From Zhengitettix transpicula (Eukaryota; Arthropoda; Insecta; Orthoptera; Tetrigidae), in assembly GCA_037074705.1 (NCBI GenBank), contig CM073593.1:16559001-16623000 (forward strand): a DNA stretch of 64,000 nucleotides, in the 5' to 3' direction. Made by a program: the position numbers and the translations under genes. The notes under the pieces were generated by a model. It was not told where the DNA came from and searched no databases. It was given only the letters and a program-made list of their open reading frames with translations. Shown in pieces: positions 21,554-33,192 of the stretch. Positions within the stretch are counted from its first letter, which is position 1. Each line of letters begins with the position of its first letter.

Positions 21554-22709
21554 TGTAATGCATTGAGGTAATGCATTGTTTCGGATTAATGGTCTTGGCA
21601 GTCACAGGAAGTGGCAATGTGTATTTAGGATCAGTATGAAGGAGTCAGCGCAAGGCACATGCGCGGGTGGCCTGTCGCAAGATAAATCTATTAAGGCAGG
21701 CATTTGTGTCTGATTAATGGACTGGACCATCGGCGTGTTGACTTAGGATCAAGGGTAAATTGGGCGGTCTGAAGAATTTTGGAACAGCGCACATGTGGGG
21801 GTGAGGATACAAGTGCAAAGTAATTACGGGTCCTGTCTCGATGTGACAAGACAGAGCGGCTAGATATTTGCTAGCTGGGGAGCAGCAGCTGCGGAGTGTA
21901 AATCTCGGGAAAATGGAGAGACTGTTGCAGACTGAGCAGTTGCGACGTAGTTTTGGAACAAAGGAGAAGAGAGCAGGGACGGTCATATATAAAGGGAAGA
22001 TAGGATGAGTTGGAGTTAGTTGGAGTTGAGTGTCAGAGCGGAGGGGGAGCTGTGAGCACCCAGTATGGAGAAAGAATGCAGCCTGCGAGAGAAATAGAAA
22101 ATTTATGTCAACGATAAACATTTTTGTTTGCAAAAGTTCAATGTGTAGTAATATCAAAATTTGACCACTGTCTTCGATGGTAGGAGACCAGGACACAGCA
22201 TCCAGCGTCGAGTAGTTTCAGCACGAGCAAGTGGGATGTCCTTCACCGAGTATGGAGAATCAGCTATCGTCGAACCAATAATATGTGTTAGAGTCAGTGT
22301 GTAAACGTCCAGTCTATAAAGTGTGTGTGTAATGAACGAGCCAAATGTTCCTAAGTAATCGTGAGTTGAAATTTATGGTATTGATATGTGTAAACAGAAT
22401 TAAAAGATACAGTCAGATATCGTTCTCTTCTTTTTGTTAATAAAATAAACTCTTTTAAACTTAGAATCAATCTGGTAATTCTAAGTTTCGTCGATGTCTA
22501 GACGATTAAATATTTCTGTTTAATTTAAAGATAAATGTTGGGTTCTTTGATTATTTAAGTGTTCTGTCCGTTATCAAACCCAGTAAAGACCCATGAGAGA
22601 AAGAGATCTTTTTATAATATTAAATTGTATAATTGTAAATTCTGATAAATAAAATTTGTTTGTTAAAATATAAATCTAATTTTTTTATTTTGACGTCCGG
22701 TTGTTTATT

Positions 22710-22712
<3 letters not shown>
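21554..22712 (+). mobile_element. LTR, group C (copy C3), without PBS-like tail
   Basis: Starts TGTAATGCATTGAGG, ends GTTTATTACA. It shares with C1 and C2 ATGCATTGTTTCGGATTAAT, GCAGTTGCGACGTAGTTTTG, TATATAAA (21986), AAAAGATACAGTCAGATATC and AACCCAGTAAAGACC (22578). Unlike C1 and C2 it ends at the first ATTACA after GACGTCCGGTTG, so it gives the plain LTR boundary. It is followed by the longest TA run of the left half. Confidence 0.7.
21986..21993 (+). promoter_or_regulatory. Candidate LTR TATA box (C3)
   Basis: TATATAAA in register with the boxes of C1 and C2. Confidence 0.5.

Positions 22713-22767
<55 letters not shown>
22713..22767. repeat. (TA)n tract, about 27 units
   Basis: An uninterrupted TA run directly after the ATTACA end of C3. 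Confidence 0.97.
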
Positions 22768-22770
<3 letters not shown>

Positions 22771-23289
22771 AACTCTCCTTTCAGGTTTTAATCTCAGGTA
22801 ATTTAGAGAGTGCACTTTACTCACGCCCTGTTCTTTGCTTTTATACAATGCATATTACACAAGATCAGCTGTTTTTCTTATTTCCAGTCTTCTATAAAGG
22901 TGTTGATTATCCAGAAGGAGTTGACGGACCGCTGGGTTGACGTGGAAGTGAAGTCCAGCTTGATACTTTCCAGAAAACCTTTTTATATCTTCCTTAATTG
23001 TTGGACAATCTCGTTTCGTTACACTTTATTCTGAATGCTTAGATAAACTTAATGTCTGTGACGCAGACAAAGCTCCAAAGCTGGATTCCGCACAGTCACA
23101 ATGGTTAAAATATTTTATTTATATCAGTAGTTTGTTGCAGATTGAAAGTTCGCGGTTTCTTCCAATTGACCAATAACAGTGTCTATATTTTATGCTTGAT
23201 TCCGATTTCCCTCTGAACCTTCTATTTCCACCTTAGTTTTGTGTCTAGACTGTTTAGCGTTCTCATAGGATAGAGTAGTGCCACTTTTA

Positions 23290-23965
23290 TCTCCTACAAA
23301 CGGTGTTCTTTGAGTTGTATGCAGCATTGTTTAGTCCAGTCTGCTATTTCATCGCTGGCTCATATCTTCTGGTTGACAAATTTGGGTTTTTCTTTACCGC
23401 AAGTATCGCGGTGTCATCTGCATATGTAATCTCTCTATTCCCTCCAATTTTGGGACATCAGAAGAGGATAGGGCCCTGGACGCTACCTTCGGGCACTCCC
23501 GCTCTTACCACCATCAGATCCGTCTTGTTCAATTCTGAATAGTCTGTCTATGATCTACGATGTCAATATAACTGCATAATGCTTTGTTTACATTTAGTTT
23601 AGTTTATGTGTCAAGCGTGAAGCATCCAAGAACCATTCTGAGCAGACTTGTTTTCCCTCCCAGTGCACGTTCAATAATGTCGATTTTACTATGCACTTGA
23701 TCTATTGTTGAGTGCTTTCAGCTGAATCCGAAAATGGAAATCTAGTATAAAGTTATTAATTACAATTATTGAAGGCATCCCCTTGACAAGTAGTTTTGAA
23801 AACAGTTTTTTGAGATTACTGGGAGCAGAAAAAGGTTCTCTGAGTTCTTTACCTTGATTTTAACAGCACGATCACTTCCGCAACATTCCAGCTTGTGATT
23901 TTTGCGTTAAATACGTAGGTCAGCATTTGCATACCCTTCCTTAGGTGCTTTAATCTCTCTCCAGT
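23290..23965 (-). pseudogene. Jockey-type LINE reverse transcriptase remnant
   Basis: Minus-strand motifs in the correct order for a jockey-clade RT: LPVISK (near 23828-23808), KHSTIDQVH (23717-23691), GVPEGSVQGPILF (23499-23461) and the catalytic ITYADDTAILA (23431-23399, YADD codons at 23424-23413). KHSTIDQVH and GVPxGSVxGPxLF are hallmarks of jockey elements of insects. Several frame changes and stops separate the blocks, and the gap between GPILF and YADD is only about ten codons, shorter than usual, so a small deletion is likely. LINE RTs copy their own RNA at a nicked target. Downstream sequence to about 22780 may be the decayed C-terminal part, but I cannot support it. The element is dead. 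Confidence 0.8.
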
Positions 23966-23995
23966 AATTAGATCGAATCATGGTTCTTGCGTTTG

Positions 23996-24225
23996 ATTTT
24001 TTTCTGAATACATGTAATTGGTGGGAACTTCACTTAAATAGCATAGAAAGGGGTTTGAAACGGGGGATGCGGAAATGTAGAGCAAGGTAGTCAAGGGTTT
24101 ACTACGGCCCCAGAGTTGTAGTTTAAGGATCCTATCCAGCATTCGTATAAAAGTGATGCAGGACAAATACTAGAAAACTTGGTACTTGTCCACGCCCTTT
24201 CTCATGGCGGGAGAGGAGTTTGCTT
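23996..24225 (-). mobile_element. Family A retroposon, 5'-truncated copy
   Basis: Plus-strand landmarks in reverse sense: TTAAATAGCATAGAAAGGGG, GGGGGATGCGGAA, AAGGATCCTATCCAGCATTC, GGTACTTGTCCACGCCC, GGCGGGAGAGGAGTTTGCT. These match the other copies, with a short internal deletion before GGTACTTG. A T-run at the left corresponds to a poly(A) tail. It lies at the upstream side of the jockey RT remnant. Confidence 0.75.
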
Positions 24226-25529
24226 TCTTTTGTTTCAATTATAAACAATGAACGAAAATAACAATGACAAAGAAATAGTTTCATAGATTTATTATTGTCA
24301 TTAATTAATTTATTATACATATTGCAAAAAATATTCCATATTACGAACAATCAACCATTTCTGCGACATTAAAGGTGAAACGTGATGGAAACTTATACGA
24401 CGTTATGACTCAAATCAACTCACAAAATAATTGAAACAATCTGACGCGAAAATTTTCAACAAAAAAACGTCACACTTGCATAAAAACAGCAATAAATAAA
24501 CAACTAATGAAATCCTTGAAATTAATGACTTCGTTAGGGACGAATATTTTAAGCGAAATGTTACCAGGAAAGTTATTGATGGGGGGGAAAAACCTGTCCC
24601 CGATGTAGCTTTCTAGAGTTCTAAAGATGGGAGTTTGTTAGTGGAATCATCATCAGCAGCACTCGAGTGTCAAAAGGCTGCCTCGTGCTTCATTAACGGA
24701 GACGGAGTTGTAGAGGATAACGAGGCCTGGGTGTGGCACAGATCACAGTATCTCTTGATGAGATAGGTCGTATTATCTCTTTACGGAGTGACGTTCATGC
24801 ATCGAACAACAAATTTGTCAGAACAGCGCAATCTGCTGAGCTGGACGTGCACATCCAGCATCCAATACTAATTTCACAGAAACACTCCCAATCTCATTTA
24901 AGTCGCGTTAACAGCCGTCTACTAAGTTGTGGTAAATTTATTTTCCATCCCCCCTTCTGCGACAGCATTTACCAGTCATGATTGCGAATTTATATATAGG
25001 CTAAATAAAGGCTTTTCTACCACTTTCCAGAATTCACGGAGACCCCAACCCCCTCCTTCGTCAAAATATTTCTTCAAACATTACACAATTTTAGGGGCTA
25101 TAATTAACTGATCTCTCGAAGAAAAAAAATCAACTTGTAATTTGAAAATACTTATTTTATACTATCCTATTTTCTGTCTTAAAAAATGCTTAACTGTGAT
25201 TTTCTTCGGTGAAACGTTTTTTTTATAACAGTATTTACTGTACCCAAAATTCATATTTTCATTGACTTGAGAAATTATCATCACAAATCACCATCATCCC
25301 GTTTGCCTGTTGAGTCTTATGAATAACATGATCCTTAAAGACAATAATAGTAATTTTGATTTCAAGTATAGTTAGAAGGATGTAGGTTGAATAATAATAT
25401 TGTTGTTTATGATTGACAATTGAATTAAAAATTCGAAGGTGAAATTCTACAATAAATCAGCTGTATGATGAGAAGGAAACTGCAATTATCTGTTCATTAA
25501 AACATTACTGTGCGTCTTCTATTTTATGA
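24226..25529. other. No gene or repeat recognised
   Basis: AT-rich DNA. Plus frames at 24733-24981 and 24929-25111 (82 and 60 codons) have no recognised motif. 24600-24900 is somewhat less AT-rich. Confidence 0.4.
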
Positions 25530-25617
25530 TTTGATTTATTTTAATTAATTAGGCTTCTTATGAGGAAATATTATTACACAAAATTGCAATGCAATAATTG
25601 TATGCTGCAATCTCCTT
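25530..25617 (-). pseudogene. LINE 3' UTR end, separated from its body by a Helentron-like insertion
   Basis: On the minus strand CATTGCAATTTT, then ATTTCCTCATA, matches the LINE 3' UTR of the copy at 3965-4005 (CATTGCAATTTT, ATTTCCTCATA). The part immediately upstream in the family sequence is found at 30272-30360. The 4.65 kb in between is therefore an insertion. Confidence 0.65.
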
Positions 25618-26463
25618 CTCCTATATAATAAAATAGCGTGTATATTTGTTTGTATTTACGTTGTTTTGTATACAAATTTTATCGCGTGGACAGAATTTAA
25701 CAAAAATTGGTATATATATTCTACCAAAATCGAGAACCGGTACTGTGGGGGTGAGAAACCCCTAGAATAAACGTGGAAATAATTATAATTGAAATAAGTT
25801 ACGAATTAGTGTTAAATTACTGCGCGAGACGATGACGTCATAAGTTTTCAAATAATTGACGCATCCTAAATATAGTTCTGTATTTCGTAATGAAATAAAG
25901 CAGAAATATTTTGATTGAATAAAAAGTAAAATTTTTTCCAGTATTACTCCATCGAATAGTAATGAAAAACATACGAAACACTTTACTTGCGCAAAGTTAA
26001 TTTGGAATAGTTAATTATCTCGCTGTCTTTGATAAAGCCAATATGGCGCCTTATAATACATTCAAATGTGTGTCGGTCGAGATTTATAAAATTTCATAAT
26101 ATAACGTACTATTGTATCCTGTATAATATTTCAGAAGATAATAAGATTTGTCTACGGTACGACTGCTGAATTATTTGTTTGTAACTATAAAAGTATTAAA
26201 AATGACGTACGGAACTCCGAAAGTTTTTATGGTCGTTATTCACCATCAGTCAAAGGTATGTACAGAAATAGGAACATTTAAATTGAATTAAAAGTACAAA
26301 TAATTATACTTTACGCAACGTATTTCTATAAATTTGTATAAATGTAAACAAATTATTGCGTGCAATTTGTGTCGTTAAACAAAATTTTCAGGTTAGGTTA
26401 ACACAAATTTTTTCTGATTAAATTCTTTGTGAGGGAATAATTGTGATAACATATTTTATTTTT

Positions 26464-26624
26464 TGAGTTATTTTTGAATATATTAAAATCAAAATATTTA
26501 AATTCGATGGAAAGCTTATAATATAGAGCTTTTTACCAAAATTTAATACACTCTTCATATAATTGTAGTTTTTTGTGATGTATTTTTCCTTCTCTAAGTA
26601 GCTGACAGTGAATAATAATATTGA

Positions 26625-26656
<32 letters not shown>

Positions 26657-26776
26657 CTTAGGTAGGGTCATTCATCATTTTTAAGAAATAGGGCTTACAG
26701 CTGATTTTGCCTTGATGTTTCTCATATAACATATTCATACACATTATTTAAAACAATTCCCAAATTTGTATATATA

Positions 26777-26854
<78 letters not shown>

Positions 26855-27100
26855 TAGTTCTTCACAAGGAATATTTTAAAGTTATTTTTGAATATATTAA
26901 AATCAAAATATTTAAATTAAATGGAAAGCTTATAATATAGAGCTTTTTACCAACATTTAATACACTCTTCATATAATTGTAGTTTTTTGCATAATTGCTG
27001 TGCATATCATGGCATTGTTGTGTATTGTATGTATATGTTCATTGTTAAATTTGATGTATTTTTCCTTCTCTAAGTAGCTGACAGTGAATAATAATATTGA

Positions 27101-27154
<54 letters not shown>

Positions 27155-27278
27155 TTTTTAGGTAGGGTCATTATCATTTTTAATAAATAGGGCTTACAGC
27201 TGATTTTGCCTTGATGTTTCTCATATAACTTATTCATACACATTATTTAAAACAATTCCCAAATTTGTATAAATACAA

Positions 27279-27341
<63 letters not shown>
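26464..27341. repeat. Tandem duplication (~400-460 bp, two units) ending in paired microsatellites
   Basis: Unit 1 (26464-26850) and unit 2 (about 26880-27341) share TTATTTTTGAATATATTAAA, TGGAAAGCTTATAATATAGA, CTCTAAGTAGCTGACAGTGA, a TA run, GGGCTTACAGCTGATTTTGC and AACAATTCCCAAATTTGTAT, then CA and TA runs. Unit 2 has about 60 extra bases (26988-27050), or unit 1 lost them. Confidence 0.85.
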
Positions 27342-27342
<1 letters not shown>

Positions 27343-28009
27343 CATAATAGCTCATAAATGGAAAAATATTACATATGTAAATTTAACTAGCTCTTCCCAA
27401 ATATGGAATCTAAATTAATGTGCACTACGTCAAAAGTTCATCTGATTGAGATTAATATATGTGATGTTAGGTAAGTCAGTTCTAATTATTGAAGCTGATA
27501 AATCCATACTGAAGAGTAAAAACATAATTAACTATACATATAGAACCAAATGGTGATAATTTTGTTTTCTGAGATATGTCATAGTCAAAAATATTAAGTC
27601 ATTTGGATAGGAAATAGAGACAGATTCATTAATATGTTGGGTTTTATCCATAAAGGGGTTAATATGTGATGGTCTTATGCCATTTACATCACGTGTTAAC
27701 CATTAACCATATAGAATTAATTTCTCTACCAGGGCAATATAAATAAAAACCCTGCACTCAGTTGCCTATGTAAGAAAAAATCATGTATGTTTGTACATTA
27801 TTTATAAACAATTAAACTTGTGGATAAATTGCAATAATCCTGGGTAGACATATTCTTAAAAATCTGGAAAAACTGTGGGGATAAGACTTGGCGAGGGTAG
27901 CGGGGTTGTAAATTAATAAAAAAAACAGGTTAAAACAGTCAATATTTGCGTTGAGTAATTATTTGTCGGTGTCATTGGATTTGTTAGTGTTTTTATGGAT
28001 GCTGTTTGT

Positions 28010-30240
28010 GTATAACTTCACCCCCTTCGGCATGAGAAAGGAGCACCCTTACGGGTGGGGGTGGAAATATTCAAACTTGCTAATATTGCAGATATTTTAG
28101 GCGGATAAAAATTTTTTGGGGTCAAAGAGATTCATATTGTTTCTACAGATATTATATAAGTATAATTTCAACCCTTTTTTATTATAGGAAAGGAGCACTC
28201 TTACGAGTGTTAGTAGAAAATAACGCGTATACAACCAAGATAGGTGTCAAATCCAGGGTAATGGATGTCGGTGAGTTTAATTTTGATATTCAATTGACAA
28301 TTTAACCTCGAGGGGTGGAGGGGGACGGGGGTTGAAATTTAAAAACATGAAATTACGGCCGATGTTAGCGTTGAATAAATGTATTTAGGGTTAATTGATG
28401 TTATATAAGTATAATTTAAACCCTTTTTTACTATAGGAAAGGAGCACTCTTACGAGTGTTAGTAGAAAATAACGCGTATACAACCGAGATAGGTGTCAAA
28501 TCCAGGGTAATGAATGTCGGTGAGTTTAATTTTGACAATCTATTGACCATTTAACCTCGAGGGGTGGAGGGGGACGGGGGTTGAAATTTAAAAACATGAA
28601 ATTACGGCCGATGTTAGCGTTGAATAAATGTATTTAGGGTTAATTAGTTTGATAGTATACTCATGTTATGTGTGTAAAATTTCAACCACTTGCAGCAGGA
28701 GGGGCTGAACGCTTACGGTTGGTGGTGGAGGGGAGTTTCACAGAAAATAACGCTAAAACAACCGAGATTCAAGTCAAATCAAAGGTAATGCCTGACGTTT
28801 AGTTTATTTACGACAATTTCGGCAACGCTCGAGGGTTGACTGTGGTGAGAGGAGTTGGGCGGGGGTAGAAATTGTAAATAATGTTTTTAGGCCGTTTATT
28901 GCGTCGAATAGATATATTTCGGGATCAATGAGATTAATAAAATTTCTCTATATGGTATCCGTGTATAATTTCAACCCCTTTCAGGATTTGGAGGGGAGCT
29001 GCCCTTAGGGTTGGTGGTGGAGTGGCATTACAAAAAAATAACGCAAAAACAATCGAGATTAGAGTCGAATCCAGGGTTATGGTTGCCGCTGAGTTTAATT
29101 ATGACATTAAATTCGCCATTTAACGCCAAGGGACGGGGTGGTCAGGGTGGAAATTTTGAAACATGTAATCGAGTTCCGTACTTGCTTTTAATTTTTATTT
29201 TTAGCATTAATTTGATTGATAGTATTTCTACAACTTTATTTTTGTATAATTTTAACAACTTTCAGTTTGTAAGGCGAGCACGGGTAGGTGTGGAGGGGTG
29301 TTACAAGAAAATAACGCGAAAACAACCGAGATTCGAGAAAAATCGGGGTTATGGATGTTGCTGAATTTATTTATGACAACCTGGTTAAGGCGTAGAGGCG
29401 AGCGAGAGTGAGTGGGGCTGGGCGGACGTAGGTGGGGGTATAATATTAAAAAATGTTAACCTATCGATAGTTACGTCAAATAAATATTTAGCGGTGTTAA
29501 TGACACTAATAATATTTTTTAATATATTCTGTGTATAATTACAACTCTTATCGACTCGAGAGGAAAGAACCATGAAGGATAGGTTTCATTACATAAAAAT
29601 AACACACAGAACCGATATAGGAATCGAATATGAGGTTATGGATGCCGCTGAGATTAATTATGACATTCAACTTGCAGTTTAACCCCCACGAGTGGGACTG
29701 AAGAGAAATAAAAATTTTCAAACATGTTAATCGGCCCACATTTGCGTCCAATATATATTTTTCGGTATAATTTAAATTCATTATATTAAGGTCGATATTC
29801 TCTGTGAATAATTTCAATCTCTATCGCCATAGAAGGGGAGCACGCTTTGGGGTGGCGTTTGGTGTTTCGTTACATGAAAATATCGCGAATAGACCAAAAT
29901 TTTGTGGTTATGGATGTCGATGAGTTTTATTGTGACAAACTGAATAACGCGCGGTGTGGGAGGGAGGGGGCCTGGACGGGGGTAGAAATTTTCAAACGAT
30001 GTTTCCGACCGATTTTTGCGTGGAAATTTTTCTTTGTTTAACCTACTGTAGCGGGGCTGGAAATTTTCAAACATGTTAAAACGACGATATATTCGTTGAA
30101 TGAAACTATTTCAGGGTCAATGAGTTCAACTTCTTTCGGAATGGGAGGTGAACATATTTGGGGATAGGGGTCGAGTTGTGTCATAAAATAACGCAAAAGC
30201 TACTTAGATTGGAGTCAAATCGGGGGTTATGGATAAACGA
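28010..30240 (+). repeat. Internal satellite of ~275-bp units inside the Helentron-like element
   Basis: The anchor TATAATTTCAAC recurs at about 28014, 28161, 28411, 28685, 28964, 29245, 29534, 29807 and, weakly, 30120. Most intervals are 250-315 bp. Each unit continues with a GGGAGGGGAGCACC-like box, AAATAACGCxAAAACAACCG, GTCGAATCCxGGGTTATGG and a G-rich stretch. The same unit occurs singly or in pairs in the other Helentron-like copies of this window. Confidence 0.85.
28149..28646. repeat. Near-identical 250-bp tandem duplicate within the satellite
   Basis: The two units share GGAAAGGAGCACTCTTACGA, AACGCGTATACAACC, CCTCGAGGGGTGGAGGGGGA and TACGGCCGATGTTAGCGTTG with only a few differences. 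The other units differ far more, so this duplication is the youngest. Confidence 0.85.
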
Positions 30241-30271
30241 CATCTCGGGCAACGCCGGGCACCCAGCTAGT

Positions 30272-32325
30272 TATAAATATTTAGACGTTAACATAAAATT
30301 ACTGAAATTCGGGAACACAAATTTCCCTGGCCAATATAAGTAAAATAGCTATATAGTAATAACGACAAAAATAGTTATTTAACTATACTAAGGGTATAAT
30401 ATAATATTTACACCACTAAAAAATCCAATTAAATACGTACTAGTAAAAAATTAATGATTCGAGAATTAACTATCATAAAATTTAGAATTTCACATCACAC
30501 AAGAATAAACACAAAACTTGACACACGAACCCTAGGAGGAAACAAAAACGAGGGACAAGTCACTTCACGAAACAGAGCGACGAGGAATCTGCAAGCTCCA
30601 GGCCCTGCATGCTACAAACAAACAAAATAGCAGAAAAGACCAACAGAGACTAAGTAAGTTATGAAATAAGTAGTTATTATTAGTAACACTTTTGCAGTTA
30701 TAAAATTATTATTTATTAGAGGAACGATCAAGAAACTCATGTACTGAGTAAAACACCAGCGTCTTTCAGTAGAATATTTTTTCATTGAAATCCAAAACTC
30801 TTGTAGTTATTATTGTTCTTTACATCTGGAGGAAGACTATTGTATAAAACTATCCCTGAATGGTGAATACTTCTCTGGTAGAGGAGCAAAGATCTTAGAC
30901 CTGAGCGATTTCTAGTCTCATAATCGTGAGACTCGCCATTAGTTGGAAAAAGATTCATATTCCGCTTAACTAACTTTAAAATTTTGAGTATAAACCAGCT
31001 GGGAAGAGTTAATATTCGCAAACTTTTGAAAAAAGGCTTACATGTTGATATATTATCCGTTTTAGAAAGTATTCTAATGGAACACTTTTGCAAGTTGAAT
31101 ATTTCAATGCTCCTGGAGCAAATGCCCCGATTTGCAATGCCACAACACATAAAGTATACCAAAGTACACCATTTTCGTTGTGTTGATGTCAACTTGTTGG
31201 ATTATGAATCTGAGACAATAACAAGCCGAACTGACTATCCCAGCAAGTAGATCTATGTGGTAAGTCCACTTGAAATTACTTTCAATATGAAAATCCAGAA
31301 AAGGCGCCTCAGTCGAGAACTTCTCTAGAAGGTTGTTACTACCATCCACTGAGAACTGGACGAACTTCGATTTATCTATATTTAGTAATAATTTATTACC
31401 TTTAAACCACACATTTAGTTCGTCCAGAGTGATGTATACGTTTGTAACAAGATTCTCAACATTTCTATCTGCAATCACTACATTTGTATCTTCCGCGTAG
31501 ATTTTAGAGGATGTACAAAACCTAGAATATCATTAATATAACGAACGAAAAGTAAAAGCCCGAAGAATCGAGCCTTGAGGAACACCGCAAGTAATTATTT
31601 TTATTTTTTTTAGGGTAACAGGCTACATGAAGGTAATCCACATGGTGGCAACTCCCCTTTAATAGCATAGGAAGGGATTTGAAAGGGTGAAAGCGGAAAG
31701 GTAGAGGAAGGTAGCCAAGGGTTAACTAGGGGGCTATATATTAAGGATCCTACCCGGCATTCGCCTAAAAGTAATGCAGGGAAAACCCTAGAAAAACCTG
31801 CATCAGGTAGGTCGGGAATTGGGTACTTGTCCCACGCCCTTCCGATTGCGGGAGAGGAGTTTGCTGTGGGGACGCAGCATTCCCTTCTTCGTGCCTCAAC
31901 CAGTTTAGGAGGCAGCTGGTCTACTATTCCAATTTCCCAATCATATAAATAAATATGTCCATGTTTAGTTTCGACTGTTACCTTTCGCTTATAATTTTTT
32001 AAATATTATTTTAGAAGTAAGTCGTTCCTCCCGTACGCCATAATATTCTAACATTCCTAGTAAAATTTCATGAACAATCGTGTCGAATGTTTTTGACAGA
32101 TCAGTAAATATTCCCGCTACCTTCAATCCCTCATCCAATGAATTTTTTAATATTTCGAATAAAGACGTGGATTTTCCTTTAAGGAAACCATGCTGGGATG
32201 AACTTAAAATACTATATATTAGCTCAAGATATTAAGTAATTTAATTTGAATTTTTTTTTCAAAAATTTTGGAAGAAATAGGAAGCAGAGAAATTTGTCTA
32301 TAATTTGATACCCTGCTATTTATTC
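30272..32325 (-). pseudogene. Jockey/CR1-superfamily LINE, reverse transcriptase remnant and 3' UTR
   Basis: Minus-strand RT blocks in order: HGFLKGKST (about 32193-32167), DLSKTFD (32102-32082, normally DLSKAFD), GVPQGSIL (31585-31562), YAEDTN (31499-31482, the active-site F/YADD changed to YAED), LDELNVWFKGNKLLLNIDKS (about 31425-31365). The thumb/tail follows with RILTLPSWFILKILKLV and RNMNLFPTNG through to NNNNYKSFG (30782). Frame changes, stops and a family A insertion (31598-31936) between the DLSK and GVPQGS blocks inactivate it. It starts near 32325, so the N-terminal half and ORF1 are missing. The 3' UTR (30272-30780) matches 3510-3950 on the other strand. The loss of one catalytic aspartate alone would stop polymerase activity. 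Confidence 0.85.
31598..31936 (-). mobile_element. Family A retroposon inside LINE, 5'-truncated
   Basis: A T-run (poly(A) tail in reverse) then AGGGTAACAGGCTACATGAA, GGTAATCCACATGGTGGCAA, CTCCCCTTTAATAGCATAGG, AAGGATCCTACCCGGCATTC, GGGTACTTGTCCCACGCCC, GGAGGCAGCTGG, breaking off in CTATTCCAATT. LINE RT sequence continues on both sides, so this insertion is younger than the LINE. Confidence 0.85.
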
Positions 32326-32800
32326 GTCTTTCTATATTGATCGTAATATTTTCGCGCTCAATATTTTGAATTTCAATGGTTTAAATTTATGCTATTTGGA
32401 CAAAGTATTTGCTGTGGAACACTCAACCTGGGTCGCAATTGATGAGACAAAACGAGATTGTTTGACTTAGACTCACTACGTAGAGAAGTCTGCGAGGAGG
32501 GCAGTGGCCTACGTCGCACGGCCATTTAAGCTACCGGGTTAAACACGACGGACAAAGAGCCGCCTGAAACCTAGCATAAGCAGAATTCAACGAGAAAAAA
32601 ATTTAGGTTTACCTGCATATGTTTGAAAAAAAATTGTAAAAAATAAAGTCACGGAACATTTGTGTGTTTACTGCTGCATGGCCCAACATCCAATGATTTC
32701 AAGAGTGTAACACGTATGGTTGCTTTTAAGTTACTTTTAAAATTTCTGTGATTGAATTAGATAATAAATGTATTTTGTTAATTTTTATTAAAATTAATTT
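32326..32800. other. No gene or repeat recognised
   Basis: Includes a GC-richer patch at 32440-32570 with no open frame or recognised RNA gene. Confidence 0.35.
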
Positions 32801-32802
32801 AT

Positions 32803-33192
32803 AAAAACCTAATAAACCGATAAGACTGTTGCATTTTACTACTAACATTATAAATGAGAAAACCATTAAATCACAACCACATATAAAATTTATTTTACTG
32901 AAGTTTACATTAAAATGTCAGAATTCAAAATTGTTCGTCATAAGCTTTCGGTTACTTGAATCATATTCATCTGATAATTTAATTTGAATATTTACTTAGG
33001 CCAAATTATTTCCCCACATGGTTCAATATGAACATGTTCAATGGCGTATCTCTGACTGTCTCCGAGAGTCAGCTTCTGACGTACAATTTTAAATTCTGGC
33101 AATTTAATGTAAATTACATTTTTAAAAAATTTAAACGTGACTGTGATTTAAGGGTTTCTCATTTATAATATTTATAAACACCTTACTTGTTA
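32803..33192. mobile_element. Fold-back element related to 4160-4700
   Basis: Left arm about 32810-32950 (ACATTATAAATGAGAAAACC, TTAAATCACA, TTTACATTAAAATGTCAGAA) and right arm 33069-33192 (its reverse complement: TTCTGGCAATTTAATGTAAA, TGTGATTTAAGGGTTTCTCA, TTTATAATATTTATAAA). The middle has GGTTCAATATGAACATGTTC and CTCTGACTGTCTCCGAGAGTCAG. It shares order and sequence with the element near 4.2-4.5 kb. Confidence 0.6.

Larger units (their letters stand above)
25618..30271 (+). mobile_element. Non-autonomous Helentron-like element with internal satellite
   Basis: The left end is CCTATATAATAAAATAGCGTG, comparable to CCTGATAAATAAAATAGGCTG (42843) and, in reverse, CTAATAAAGAAAATAGACTG (46079). 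The right end is GGGCAACGCCGGGCACCCAG followed by CTAGT. Both limits are supported by the LINE 3' UTR that continues on either side. Inside are a ~400-bp tandem duplication (26464-27341) and an array of ~275-bp units (28010-30240). No Rep/helicase protein is visible, so it would need a helper. Helentron relatives such as DINE/HINE elements are known to carry internal tandem repeats and this type of 3' end. Open frames at 29011-30343 are chance frames in the array. Confidence 0.7.

Noticed and set aside
29011..30343. Plus and minus frames of 60-117 codons at 29-30 kb as genes
   Set aside because: They lie in the Helentron internal satellite and change from unit to unit.
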